Below, piece by piece: positions 17,525-26,289 of a DNA stretch of 64,000 nucleotides; the first letter of the stretch is position 1, and every line of letters starts with the position of its first letter. The DNA comes from Companilactobacillus formosensis (lineage in GTDB: Bacteria > Bacillota > Bacilli > Lactobacillales > Lactobacillaceae). Below the pieces are notes generated by a model. That model was not told the DNA's origin. It worked only from the letters and a program-made list of their open reading frames with translations, and ran no database searches. Both the position numbers and the translations under genes were made by a program. Location: positions 9,187 through 73,186 of the forward strand of contig NZ_BJDU01000008.1 in assembly GCF_005405305.1 (NCBI RefSeq), in the 5' to 3' direction.

Positions 17525-18469
17525 ATGAGTAATTCGGTTTTAACAATCACTATGAACCCTTCAGTTGATATCTCTTACCCACTAGAACATCTTAATATTG
17601 ATACCGTTAATCGTGTAAAAGATGTTTCCAAGACAGCTGGTGGCAAAGGATTGAACGTTACTAGGGTTTTGAGACAATTAGGCGTTTCCGTAACAGCATC
17701 AGGTATCATCGGTGGGACGATTGGTCAGTTCATTACTAATCAATTGGATGAGAATGACATCGATCATGCTTTTATGAAAATTAGTCAAGAATCTCGTAAT
17801 TGTATCGCTATCTTACACGACAATGGCGATCAAACAGAAATTCTTGAAGCCGGTCCTATCCTTTCAAAAGACGATGAAAATGCTTTTCTAGAACATTTCA
17901 ACGATCAAGTTGGTAGTTTTGGATTGGTAACAATTTCTGGTAGCTTACCACAAGGACTTTCAACAAGTCTTTATTCTAAAATGGTGCAAGTTGCTGCCAA
18001 ACACGATGTTCCTGTCATTTTGGACAGTTCAAATGAAGCATTGCGTTTAGCTCTAGAAAGCGACGATAAACCATTCATGATCAAACCTAATCAAGATGAA
18101 ATTGCTCAATTAATTGGCAAAGAAGTCACTGATTTGAACGACTTGAAGGACAAACTAGCAACCGAAGAAATTTTCCAAGGAATTCCTTGGGTTGTAGTAT
18201 CACTCGGATCACAGGGCGCATTCGTTAAATACCAAAATAACTTCTTCAAAGTAAATATTCCAAAAATACACGCCGTTAACCCTGTTGGTTCCGGTGACTC
18301 TACTGTAGCCGGTTTGGCCGCAGGTTTAATCAAGAATGAAACACCAGAAGATATCATGAAAAGAGCTATGACAGTCGGAATCCTAAATACTTTACAGGAA
18401 AAGACTGGAAATATTGACATTAGCCAATATAAAGATTATTTTGAAAAGGTAGACATAGTTAAGTACTAA
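17525..18469 (+). CDS. lacC: Tagatose-6-phosphate kinase
   Basis: A 314-residue PfkB-family kinase. It phosphorylates tagatose-6-phosphate to tagatose-1,6-bisphosphate with ATP. It has the N-terminal motif TAGGKGLNVTR and the C-terminal ATP/anion-hole motif NPVGSGDSTVAG with the catalytic Asp. Start ATG 17525 follows AAAGGAG. It is separated from lacB by structured DNA but is 28 bases from lacD. 1-Phosphofructokinase is the close relative; the lac context decides the name. Confidence 0.88.
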   Translation: MSNSVLTITMNPSVDISYPLEHLNIDTVNRVKDVSKTAGGKGLNVTRVLRQLGVSVTASGIIGGTIGQFITNQLDENDIDHAFMKISQESRNCIAILHDNGDQTEILEAGPILSKDDENAFLEHFNDQVGSFGLVTISGSLPQGLSTSLYSKMVQVAAKHDVPVILDSSNEALRLALESDDKPFMIKPNQDEIAQLIGKEVTDLNDLKDKLATEEIFQGIPWVVVSLGSQGAFVKYQNNFFKVNIPKIHAVNPVGSGDSTVAGLAAGLIKNETPEDIMKRAMTVGILNTLQEKTGNIDISQYKDYFEKVDIVKY

Positions 18470-18496
18470 TGTTTAATTTATTATTCGGAGGAATGA

Positions 18497-19492
18497 ATGT
18501 ATATGACAACACCAAGTAAGTACGCAGCACTAGAAAAAATGTCTGACAAGAACGGAGTTATTGCAGCTCTTGCTATTGACCAACGTGGTTCATTAAAGAA
18601 AATGTTAGCCGCAGCCGCAAATAAGCCCGCTAACGAAGAAGATATCGTTGAATTCAAGAAAGCTATTTCAAGTGAATTAACACCTTATGCTTCTGCTATC
18701 CTATTGGACCCAGAATATGGTCTTCCAGCTTCAAAAGTTAGAGCTGATGGCTCAGGTCTATTAGTTTCATACGAAAAGACAGGTTATGACGCAACAGAAC
18801 CTGGTAGATTACCAGATTTGATTTCTGTATGGTCAGTACGTCGTTTGAAGGAAGCTGGAGCTGACTCAATCAAGTTCTTGCTATACATCGACCCAGACGA
18901 AGATAAATCAATCCTCGATCAAAAGGAAGCCTTTGTAGAAAGAGTTGGTGACGAATGTGTTGCCGAAGATATTCCTTTGTTCGTTGAATTAGTTACATAT
19001 GACGACTCAATCGGTGATGTTAAGAGTGCCGAATATGCTAAGGTAAAGCCTCACAAGGTTATCGAAGCTATGAAAGAATTCTCAAAGCCTAAGTATCACA
19101 TTGACGTTTTGAAGGTTGAAGTTCCTATTAACCTTGACTACGTTGAAGGATTTAACGGCGACAACCCTGTTGTTTACACAAAGGATGAAGCTATCAAGTA
19201 CTTCAAGGAACAAAGTGATGCTACTAAATTGCCATACATCTTCTTGAGTGCTGGTGTTTCTGCACAAGCCTTCAGAGATGAACTACACCTAGCTAAAGAT
19301 GCTGATGCTAAGTTCAATGGTGTTCTATGTGGCCGTGCTACATGGAAAGGCGCTATCGAACCATTCGCTAAAGACGGTGAAGAAGCTGGTAAGAAGTGGA
19401 TGAACGATCAAGGTAAGAAGAACATCGAAGAACTAAACAAGGTTCTTGCTGAAACTGCAACTTCATGGAAAGACAAAGTTTCAAAAGACTAA
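18497..19492 (+). CDS. lacD: Tagatose-1,6-bisphosphate aldolase
   Basis: A 331-residue class I aldolase. It cleaves tagatose-1,6-bisphosphate to glyceraldehyde-3-phosphate and dihydroxyacetone phosphate. Visible family blocks are AALAIDQRGSLKKML, the catalytic-lysine region VLKVEVP, and FLSAGVSAQAF. GGAGGAA stands before ATG 18497; ATG 18503 is an alternative start. It is the last gene of the operon and is followed by a strong terminator. It also serves galactose-6-phosphate made by LacG at 35-36.5 kb. Confidence 0.95.
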   Translation: MYMTTPSKYAALEKMSDKNGVIAALAIDQRGSLKKMLAAAANKPANEEDIVEFKKAISSELTPYASAILLDPEYGLPASKVRADGSGLLVSYEKTGYDATEPGRLPDLISVWSVRRLKEAGADSIKFLLYIDPDEDKSILDQKEAFVERVGDECVAEDIPLFVELVTYDDSIGDVKSAEYAKVKPHKVIEAMKEFSKPKYHIDVLKVEVPINLDYVEGFNGDNPVVYTKDEAIKYFKEQSDATKLPYIFLSAGVSAQAFRDELHLAKDADAKFNGVLCGRATWKGAIEPFAKDGEEAGKKWMNDQGKKNIEELNKVLAETATSWKDKVSKD

Positions 19493-19522
19493 TATTTAGT
19501 TATTAGAACTAATTGATTCGAA

Positions 19523-19566
19523 TAAACTGGGTTTTCTTAGGCGAAAGTCTGAGATTATCCAGTTTT
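19523..19566 (+). terminator. Terminator of lacCD
   Basis: AAACTGG.T..TCT.AG pairs with CTGAGA.TA.CCAGTTT around a GCGAAAG loop, followed by TTTTT. It lies 30 bases past lacD. Confidence 0.85.
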
Positions 19567-19614
19567 TCGTTTATTTTGCAATTTTATACATTTATTTATA
19601 TTGGGGGAAAAATA

Positions 19615-19935
19615 ATGGTACCAGCTAATTTTGAACTAGCCAGAAACGCTATTACATCAATTGTTTTAGTCCTTTTAATAGTTGTTTATATTATTTATAT
19701 GATTTCTAAAGTCTCACACCGTGATGAAGAAAAAATTTGGACTGTTGATACGATTGCTCTAACTCTTATTGCCATTTATTGTATTTACTTAACTTTGACA
19801 AACTTTTTCAAACTACCGGAAAATCTGAGTTATATTAATGGCATCGTCACCTTCGTCTTTATGTTGGCCGCAATCGCCTTTATCATTAGTTCGATTGTTA
19901 AAAAAATCAAACTTAAATTCAGTAAAAACAAGTAA
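19615..19935 (+). CDS. Small membrane protein with three helices
   Basis: A 106-residue protein with hydrophobic segments at about residues 11-29, 42-58 and 74-93 and a lysine-rich C-terminus (KKIKLKFSKNK), so the tail is probably cytoplasmic. GGGGGA before ATG 19615 decides the start; the longer frame from 19513 runs through the lacD terminator. I do not recognise the family. It has its own terminator and no obvious partner. Confidence 0.7.
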   Translation: MVPANFELARNAITSIVLVLLIVVYIIYMISKVSHRDEEKIWTVDTIALTLIAIYCIYLTLTNFFKLPENLSYINGIVTFVFMLAAIAFIISSIVKKIKLKFSKNK

Positions 19936-19953
19936 CCGCGAGGTTGCTTTTTT
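19930..19953 (+). terminator. Terminator of the small membrane protein gene
   Basis: GTAACC-GCGA-GGTTGC hairpin followed by eight T. The stop codon TAA lies inside the stem. Confidence 0.85.
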
Positions 19954-20016
19954 TTGCCATTTTGTCTATGTTGCGATTTTTATTTAATGCTACGGTAATC
20001 TTTAAAAGAGTTGATG

Positions 20017-20421
20017 ATGATGAAAATTTCTGAAGTAAGTAAAACAGTAGGATTATCTGTTGCTACCATTCGTTATTACTCGGATTTGGGGATGATTCCC
20101 TCTGAAAAACGTGATTTAACCGGCGAAAGAGTCTTCGATGATGAGGCAATTGTGTGGCTACAAGGCATTAAATTTCAAAGAGAGTTAGGCATGTCTTTGA
20201 CGGAAATTAAAGAATACATGAAGCTATGCCAAGCCAGCGGTCCTGCAGCCGTTAAGAAACGTTATAAAATGCTACTAACACAACGTGGCAAAGCTAAACA
20301 GGACTTATTGGATTCAGTAGAACGAATGGATCAAATCGACCTCAAAATTAAGCGTGAAGAAGAAATTATAAAGGGGCAAAAATCTGACAGCTTACGTGCT
20401 GCTCGGCGTTTTTCTCCATAA
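20017..20421 (+). CDS. MerR-family transcriptional regulator
   Basis: About 134 residues. The N-terminal MerR winged helix (ISEVSKTVGLSVATIRYYSDLGMI) is followed by the second wing helix (GIKFQRELGMSLTEIKEYMKL) and a coiled-coil dimer helix. The C-terminal region is short with no cysteine-rich metal site or large effector domain, as in stress-responsive MerR proteins of lactobacilli. Three tandem ATG codons (20014, 20017, 20020) follow AAAAGAG, so the exact start is uncertain. No target gene is obvious; neighbours are on the opposite strand or have their own terminators. Confidence 0.88.
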   Translation: MMKISEVSKTVGLSVATIRYYSDLGMIPSEKRDLTGERVFDDEAIVWLQGIKFQRELGMSLTEIKEYMKLCQASGPAAVKKRYKMLLTQRGKAKQDLLDSVERMDQIDLKIKREEEIIKGQKSDSLRAARRFSP

Positions 20422-20422
20422 A

Positions 20423-20453
20423 AAAATCGCAACCATTTTGATTGCGATTTTTT
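20423..20453. terminator. Bidirectional terminator
   Basis: AATCGCAA and TTGCGATT arms flanked by A-run and T-run, between the convergent MerR and nuclease genes. Confidence 0.88.
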
Positions 20454-20454
20454 A

Positions 20455-21282
20455 TTATCCAATTTGACTAGTTCCGTCGCTGTAATTCAAAGTAACGCCC
20501 TCTTGGACATTGAAAATATAAACATTGAAATGAACAGAATTATCACCAACAGATTGAGCTTCCATTTGAACTCCTCTTGGTAGTAATTCATTGCCACGAA
20601 AGACTGGTGTAACACGATATCTGATGTAATGCGAACTACTTTGTTTCAAATAATAAGCAATATCCATTTCATGAGCTAGCATTTCTGGACTATTCAAAGA
20701 ACGAGTCCCTGTCATCAAATTCTTAGGATTATTGTTTTGACCAGTTAGTTGGTAACCAATTAAATGACTACGATTGTATAACCAGCCGCCACTGATACGT
20801 TTGTTGTGCCACCCGGTTGGATTCCAATGGAGCGGTTCGCGTTTGGCAGAAGGCATCAAAGATACATTCAATAAAGCATTAGCTGCCGTAACTCGATTTA
20901 AATTATCCAAATCACCATACTTTTGCCATGCCCCATTAGCAGTATTCAAATCAGCCTGTGAAAAATTAGGATTATTGTTGTTAACGATGATTTCTTGCGT
21001 GCTATTGTAATCAAGATTAGCCAAGTCTGTATTGTCAGCTTGTTGGGTCTTCTGATTAGAATGTTCATCGATAAATTGTTGATCAGATGAAATCTGCTTT
21101 TGAAGCTTAGTGATCGACTTCTTTAATTTCTTATTCTTGGAAACTAATTTTTTAGTACGTTTTTGATAAGTTTGACTGCTGATGACCTCTGATTTGCCCT
21201 CTACTTCAGTCTGTTGACCGGCATAGGCAACACTTGGAATCATCAATAAAACCATCAGTATTTTAACTAATTTCTTCATCAT
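20455..21282 (-). CDS. Secreted DNA/RNA non-specific endonuclease (EndA/NucA-like)
   Basis: A 275-residue secreted nuclease. It has a signal peptide (LVKILMVLLMIPSVAYA), a lysine-rich coiled-coil stretch (residues about 40-70), and a beta-beta-alpha-metal nuclease domain. The active-site histidine is in LYNRSHLIGYQLTGQN, the streptococcal EndA version of the DRGH motif, with the metal asparagine in NNPKNLMTGTRSLN. It degrades extracellular DNA for nutrients or DNA uptake. It overlaps the upstream lipoprotein gene by ATGA and has GGAGGG in that gene's end, so translation is coupled. Confidence 0.9.
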   Translation of the reverse strand: MMKKLVKILMVLLMIPSVAYAGQQTEVEGKSEVISSQTYQKRTKKLVSKNKKLKKSITKLQKQISSDQQFIDEHSNQKTQQADNTDLANLDYNSTQEIIVNNNNPNFSQADLNTANGAWQKYGDLDNLNRVTAANALLNVSLMPSAKREPLHWNPTGWHNKRISGGWLYNRSHLIGYQLTGQNNNPKNLMTGTRSLNSPEMLAHEMDIAYYLKQSSSHYIRYRVTPVFRGNELLPRGVQMEAQSVGDNSVHFNVYIFNVQEGVTLNYSDGTSQIG

Positions 21283-21863
21283 CTCAAGGCCCTCCGATAT
21301 CCCGCGTTAATGGCGTCTTGCTCGGTGTTAAAGTAAACCGCATTTTTGGAGTTCATTCGATAACCACTTTGACCTGGAACATGATAAATGTGTGAATTAA
21401 CATTGCCGACGATTTCCCCCGAATCAGAAGTATTCATATCCGTGTTTGATTGTGATTGGTTTTGTTGAGTTGACGGCTGAGATGCATTGCTATTTGCTGT
21501 TTGAGCTTGTTGTTCCTGTTGCTTTTTTTGCTCCTCTTGTTGCTTCTGTTGTTGCTTTTGAGCTGCAGCTTGTTGTTCTTGAGCCTTCTTCTCATCACTT
21601 TGAATCTGTTCTTTTTGTGATGCCAAAGTGTCAGCCTGTTGTTGAAGTTTTTTCTTCTTCGCTAACAAGGCAACATTTTCTTTCTTAGCAATGCTGTATT
21701 TCGACTTATCAGCCTTAGTGGCTTTTTGAACCGATTCAGTTTTGGTCGTATCAGAAGAATTTGATGTTGATTCATCTTCCGAACAGCCAGAAACCACTAA
21801 TAAACACAGCAAAATACTCAATAAAGCAATGAATTTCTTACTTGCTGTTTTGGATTGAGCCAT
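21279..21863 (-). CDS. Lipoprotein with coiled coil and nuclease-associated C-terminal (sunset/Ada-like) domain
   Basis: A 194-residue lipoprotein with lipobox LVVSGC (Cys27). Residues about 60-125 are a Lys/Gln/Glu-rich coiled coil. The C-terminal 45 residues (GEIVGNVNSHIYHVPGQS...AVYFNTEQDAINAGYRRA) match the small domain often placed beside secreted nucleases. The cysteines of the metal-binding version are absent: PGQ instead of PGC, and the terminal Cys is missing. It is the first gene of the nuclease operon and may hold or deliver the nuclease at the cell surface (inferred). Confidence 0.8.
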   Translation of the reverse strand: MAQSKTASKKFIALLSILLCLLVVSGCSEDESTSNSSDTTKTESVQKATKADKSKYSIAKKENVALLAKKKKLQQQADTLASQKEQIQSDEKKAQEQQAAAQKQQQKQQEEQKKQQEQQAQTANSNASQPSTQQNQSQSNTDMNTSDSGEIVGNVNSHIYHVPGQSGYRMNSKNAVYFNTEQDAINAGYRRALR

Positions 21864-21969
21864 CCCCTTGTCCCCCTTTTGTTAAATATTCTTAGTTCAT
21901 GTTACGGGAATTTTTTCATAGGCTCAAGGGGAATTGTATTCGATTACGTAAAATTGTTTAAAACTAGGA

Positions 21970-21998
21970 TTTAGACTACTTTATTCCTCAAATATACT
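21970..21998 (+). promoter_or_regulatory. Candidate cas9 promoter
   Basis: TTTAGA (21970-21975), 17 bases, TATACT (21993-21998), 57 bases before the cas9 start. The -10 is good and the -35 moderate. Confidence 0.5.
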
Positions 21999-22055
21999 GT
22001 ATTCTGTAAGTGTTGAATTCGGTTACATTATCATTAAATGAAATTGGGGGATATT

Positions 22056-25000
22056 ATGACTAAAAAAGAACAACCTTATAATATTGGTTTAGATATCGGA
22101 ACAGGCTCCGTTGGATGGGCCGTTACCAATGATAACTATGATTTACTTAACATCAAAAAAAAGAATCTCTGGGGAGTTAGACTATTTGAAGGCGCTCAAA
22201 CGGCTAAGGAAACCAGACTAAATCGTTCAACAAGACGACGTTATAGAAGACGCAAAAATCGTATCAATTGGTTGAATGAAATCTTTAGTGAAGAATTAGC
22301 CAAAACTGACCCTTCTTTTTTAATTCGACTACAAAATTCTTGGGTTTCTAAAAAAGATCCTGATAGAAAAAGAGATAAATATAATTTATTTATTGACGGT
22401 CCTTACACGGATAAAGAATACTATCGAGAATTTCCAACAATTTTCCATTTAAGAAAAGAATTAATCATAAATAAAGATAAGGCAGATATCCGCTTAGTCT
22501 ACTTAGCACTCCATAATATTCTTAAGTATCGTGGTAATTTTACTTACGAACATCAAAAATTTAGCATCTCTAATCTAAATAACAATTTATCAAAAGAACT
22601 AATTGAACTTAATCAGCAATTAATAAAATACGATATTTCTTTTCCAGACGATTGCGATTGGAGCCACATCAGCGACATCCTAATTGGCCGTGGCAACGCT
22701 ACTCAAAAATCAAGTAATATTTTAAAAGACTTTACATTGGATAAAGAAACTAAAAAATTGCTTAAAGAAGTCATTAATCTAATCTTAGGAAACGTAGCAC
22801 ATCTAAATACTATCTTTAAAACATCATTAACTAAGGATGAAGAAAAGCTCAATTTTTCTGGTAAAGATATAGAATCAAAATTAGATGATTTAGACTCCAT
22901 ACTAGATGATGATCAGTTCACAGTTCTAGATACAGCTAACAGAATATATAGCACTATCACTTTGAACGAGATTCTTAATGGCGAATCTTACTTTAGTATG
23001 GCTAAAGTGAATCAATACGAAAATCACGCTATTGATTTATGCAAACTACGCGATATGTGGCATACTACCAAGAATAAAAAGGCTGTTGAACTATCAAGAC
23101 AAGCCTATGATGATTATATAAATAAACCAAAATATGGAACTAAAGAAGTATATACTAGTTTAAAAAAATTTTTGAAAGTTGCTCTCCCAACTAACTTGGC
23201 CAAAGAAGCTGAAGAAAAGATATCCAAAGGAACATATCTAGTAAAACCACGTAATAGTGAAAATGGCGTCGTTCCTTATCAATTGAATAAAATTGAAATG
23301 GAAAAGATCATTGATAATCAAAGCCAATACTATCCATTTCTAAAAGAAAATAAGGAAAAACTACTGTCAATACTAAGCTTTCGTATACCTTACTATGTAG
23401 GACCTTTACAATCATCCGAAAAAAATTCTTTTGCTTGGATGGAACGTAAGTCTAATGGTCATGCCCGTCCTTGGAACTTTGATGAAATAGTAGATAGAGA
23501 AAAATCTTCAAATAAATTTATTCGCCGTATGACTGTAACAGATTCATATTTAGTAGGCGAACCTGTCTTACCTAAAAATAGTTTGATATATCAACGATAT
23601 GAAGTCCTTAATGAATTAAACAATGTCCGTATAACGGAAAACCTCAAAACAAATCCTATCGGATCTAGATTAACTGTAGAAACCAAACAACGTATTTACA
23701 ACGAACTATTTAAAAAGTATAAAAAAGTTACCGTAAAAAAATTAACGAAATGGTTAATTGCTCAAGGATATTACAAGAACCCAATTTTGATTGGTTTGTC
23801 ACAAAAAGATGAATTTAATTCCACCTTAACTACCTATTTAGATATGAAAAAAATATTTGGCTCGCCTTTTATGGAAGATAACAAAAATTATGATCAAATT
23901 GAAGAACTCATTGAATGGTTAACAATTTTCGAAGATAAACAAATATTAAATGAAAAATTACATTCTTCTAAGTACTCTTACACACCTGACCAGATCAAAA
24001 AAATATCTAACATGCGTTATAAAGGATGGGGACGTTTATCTAAGAAAATCCTTATGGACATCACAACTGAAACTAACACTCCACAATCATTACAATTGTC
24101 AAATTACTCTATATTAGATTTAATGTGGACAACAAACAATAATTTCATTAGCATCATGTCCAATGATAAATATGACTTTAAGAATTATATAGAAAATCAC
24201 AATCTAAATAAAAGTGAAGATCAAAATATATCTGATTTAGTTAATGATATTCACGTCTCCCCTGCTCTTAAGCGCGGAATCACGCAATCTATTAAGATAG
24301 TCCAAGAAATAGTTAAGTTTATGGGACATGCGCCTAAACATATTTTTATTGAAGTTACTCGCGAAACAAAAAAATCCGAAATTACTACTTCACGAGAAAA
24401 AAGAATTAAGAAATTACAAAGTAAACTTCTCAATAAAGCTAACGATTTCAAACCACAATTGCGCGAATATTTAGTTCCAAACAAAAAAATTCAAGAAGAA
24501 CTTAAAAAACATAAAAATGATTTGTCTAGTGAACGGATCATGCTTTATTTTCTACAAAATGGAAAATCACTGTACTCAGAAGAAAGTCTAAATATAAACA
24601 AACTATCTGATTACCAAGTTGACCATATTTTACCTAGAACTTATATCCCTGATGATTCTTTGGAAAACAAAGCTTTAGTATTGGCTAAAGAAAATCAACG
24701 TAAAGCAGATGATTTATTATTAAATTCCAATGTAATAGATAGAAACTTAGAACGTTGGACCTATATGTTAAACAACAACATGATGGGGCTAAAGAAATTT
24801 AAAAATTTAACCAGACGTGTAATTACAGATAAAGATAAATTAGGTTTTATTCATCGTCAATTAGTTCAGACTTCTCAAATGGTAAAAGGTGTAGCCAATA
24901 TTTTAGATAATATGTATAAGGATCTAGGAACTACCTGTATTCAAGCTAGGGCTAATCTCTCGACCGCCTTCAGAAAGGCTCTAAGTGGTCAAGACGGTAC

Positions 25001-26126
25001 ATATCATTTTAAACACCCTGAATTAGTCAAAAACCGTAATGTCAACGACTTTCATCATGCCCAAGATGCTTATTTGGCTAGTTTCTTAGGTACATATCGT
25101 TTACGTAGATTCCCCACCAATGAAATGTTACTAATGAATGGCGAATATAACAAATTCTACGGTCAAGTAAAAGAACTATATTCTAAAAAGAAAAAGTTAC
25201 CTGATAGTAGAAAGAATGGCTTTATTATTTCTCCATTAGTAAATGGAACAACTCAATATGATAGAAATACTGGCGAAATTATTTGGAATGTCGGATTCCG
25301 AGATAAGATTTTAAAAATATTCAATTATCACCAATGTAACGTTACCAGAAAGACTGAAATTAAAACTGGTCAATTTTATGATCAAACAATCTATTCTCCT
25401 AAAAATCCCAAGTATAAGAAACTCATTGCTCAAAAGAAAGATATGGATCCAAATATATACGGCGGCTTTAGTGGAGACAACAAATCTTCCATCACAATTG
25501 TCAAAATTGATAATAATAAAATTAAACCTGTTGCTATTCCAATTCGATTAATTAACGATTTGAAAGATAAACAAGCACTTCAAAATTGGCTAGAAGAAAA
25601 CGTCAAACATAAGAAATCTATTCAAATTGTTAAAAATAATGTTCCCATAGGACAAATAATCTACAGTAAAAAAGTTGGTCCTTTGGCCTTAATTTCGGAT
25701 ACAGAAATTGTTAATAGGCAACAGTTAATTTTGTTTCCTGAACATTCAGCTTTATTACAATTACTTCAAATATCTGATGAAGATCCAGACCAAATTTTAG
25801 CATTTTACGACAAAAATATTCTTATTGAAATACTCCAAGAATTAATTACAAAAATGAAAAAATTCTATCCTTTCTATAAAGGCGAGCGAGAATTCCTAAC
25901 GTCCAATATTGAGAACTTCAATCAGGCTACTACATCTGAAAAAGTAAATTTGTTAGAAGAATTAATCATCCTTTTGCATGCTAATTCCACTCCAGCACAT
26001 TTAAATTTTGATGGTATTGAAAAAAAAGCTTTTGGAAGAAAAAAACATGGTTTAACACTTAATGACACAGATTTAATATATCTGTCAGTAACTGGGTTAT
26101 ATGAAACTAGATTTCATATTGAATAA
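22056..26126 (+). CDS. cas9: CRISPR-associated endonuclease Cas9 (type II-A)
   Basis: A 1356-residue RNA-guided DNA endonuclease, close in length to S. pyogenes Cas9. RuvC-I is NIGLDIGTGSVGWAV (Asp13). The arginine-rich bridge helix is RLNRSTRRRYRRRKNRI. RuvC-II is HIFIEVTRE. The HNH site is YQVDHILPRT (Asp856, His857), and RuvC-III is DFHHAQDAYLA (His1000, Asp1004). The C-terminus keeps KKDMDPNIYGGF and the TGLYETR ending of the PAM-binding region. All catalytic residues are present, so it looks active. Start ATG 22056 has GGGGGATATT upstream; the frame from 22038 lacks a ribosome binding site. Confidence 0.97.
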   Translation: MTKKEQPYNIGLDIGTGSVGWAVTNDNYDLLNIKKKNLWGVRLFEGAQTAKETRLNRSTRRRYRRRKNRINWLNEIFSEELAKTDPSFLIRLQNSWVSKKDPDRKRDKYNLFIDGPYTDKEYYREFPTIFHLRKELIINKDKADIRLVYLALHNILKYRGNFTYEHQKFSISNLNNNLSKELIELNQQLIKYDISFPDDCDWSHISDILIGRGNATQKSSNILKDFTLDKETKKLLKEVINLILGNVAHLNTIFKTSLTKDEEKLNFSGKDIESKLDDLDSILDDDQFTVLDTANRIYSTITLNEILNGESYFSMAKVNQYENHAIDLCKLRDMWHTTKNKKAVELSRQAYDDYINKPKYGTKEVYTSLKKFLKVALPTNLAKEAEEKISKGTYLVKPRNSENGVVPYQLNKIEMEKIIDNQSQYYPFLKENKEKLLSILSFRIPYYVGPLQSSEKNSFAWMERKSNGHARPWNFDEIVDREKSSNKFIRRMTVTDSYLVGEPVLPKNSLIYQRYEVLNELNNVRITENLKTNPIGSRLTVETKQRIYNELFKKYKKVTVKKLTKWLIAQGYYKNPILIGLSQKDEFNSTLTTYLDMKKIFGSPFMEDNKNYDQIEELIEWLTIFEDKQILNEKLHSSKYSYTPDQIKKISNMRYKGWGRLSKKILMDITTETNTPQSLQLSNYSILDLMWTTNNNFISIMSNDKYDFKNYIENHNLNKSEDQNISDLVNDIHVSPALKRGITQSIKIVQEIVKFMGHAPKHIFIEVTRETKKSEITTSREKRIKKLQSKLLNKANDFKPQLREYLVPNKKIQEELKKHKNDLSSERIMLYFLQNGKSLYSEESLNINKLSDYQVDHILPRTYIPDDSLENKALVLAKENQRKADDLLLNSNVIDRNLERWTYMLNNNMMGLKKFKNLTRRVITDKDKLGFIHRQLVQTSQMVKGVANILDNMYKDLGTTCIQARANLSTAFRKALSGQDGTYHFKHPELVKNRNVNDFHHAQDAYLASFLGTYRLRRFPTNEMLLMNGEYNKFYGQVKELYSKKKKLPDSRKNGFIISPLVNGTTQYDRNTGEIIWNVGFRDKILKIFNYHQCNVTRKTEIKTGQFYDQTIYSPKNPKYKKLIAQKKDMDPNIYGGFSGDNKSSITIVKIDNNKIKPVAIPIRLINDLKDKQALQNWLEENVKHKKSIQIVKNNVPIGQIIYSKKVGPLALISDTEIVNRQQLILFPEHSALLQLLQISDEDPDQILAFYDKNILIEILQELITKMKKFYPFYKGEREFLTSNIENFNQATTSEKVNLLEELIILLHANSTPAHLNFDGIEKKAFGRKKHGLTLNDTDLIYLSVTGLYETRFHIE

Positions 26127-26137
26127 CAAAAAAGAGC

Positions 26138-26235
26138 AAAAAAAAAAAAAACGCCCCCACGTGGGAGCAGCTTCACAGCTATTTAACATTCATGTTTATT
26201 TTAATCTAAGTAAGTCTTTCCATTTACTTACGAAC
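26138..26235 (-). ncRNA. tracrRNA, antisense to the cas operon
   Basis: The stretch 26203-26235 matches the CRISPR repeat at nearly every position. On the minus strand it forms an anti-repeat: upper duplex GACTTACT with repeat AGTAAGTC, then a bulge, then TTAAAAT facing the repeat's GTTTTA. Three hairpins follow: AACA-TGAA-TGTT (26185-26196, nexus-like), AGCT-GTGA-AGCT (26169-26180), and GCTCCC-ACGT-GGGGGC (26153-26168) with 14 T as terminator. Length from the predicted start is about 95 bases. This order (anti-repeat, nexus, terminal hairpins) is standard for type II-A tracrRNA. Confidence 0.9.
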
Positions 26236-26241
26236 AACTAC

Positions 26242-26270
26242 AGTTTATCGTACTTCTATTTTTATATCAA
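26242..26270 (-). promoter_or_regulatory. tracrRNA promoter
   Basis: On the minus strand, TTGATA (26270-26265), 17 bases, TAAACT (26247-26242). The expected start, about 26235, coincides with the first base of the anti-repeat. It lies just before the cas1 ribosome binding site on the other strand. Confidence 0.75.
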
Positions 26271-26289
26271 TATTTTTAGGAGGAGAATT

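Noticed and set aside
19513-19614. Upstream start for the small membrane protein
   Set aside because: It includes the lacD terminator. The GGGGGA site supports ATG 19615.
26101-26289. An N-terminal extension of Cas1
   Set aside because: It runs through the poly-A tract and the tracrRNA gene. The strong AGGAGGAG site is directly before ATG 26290.
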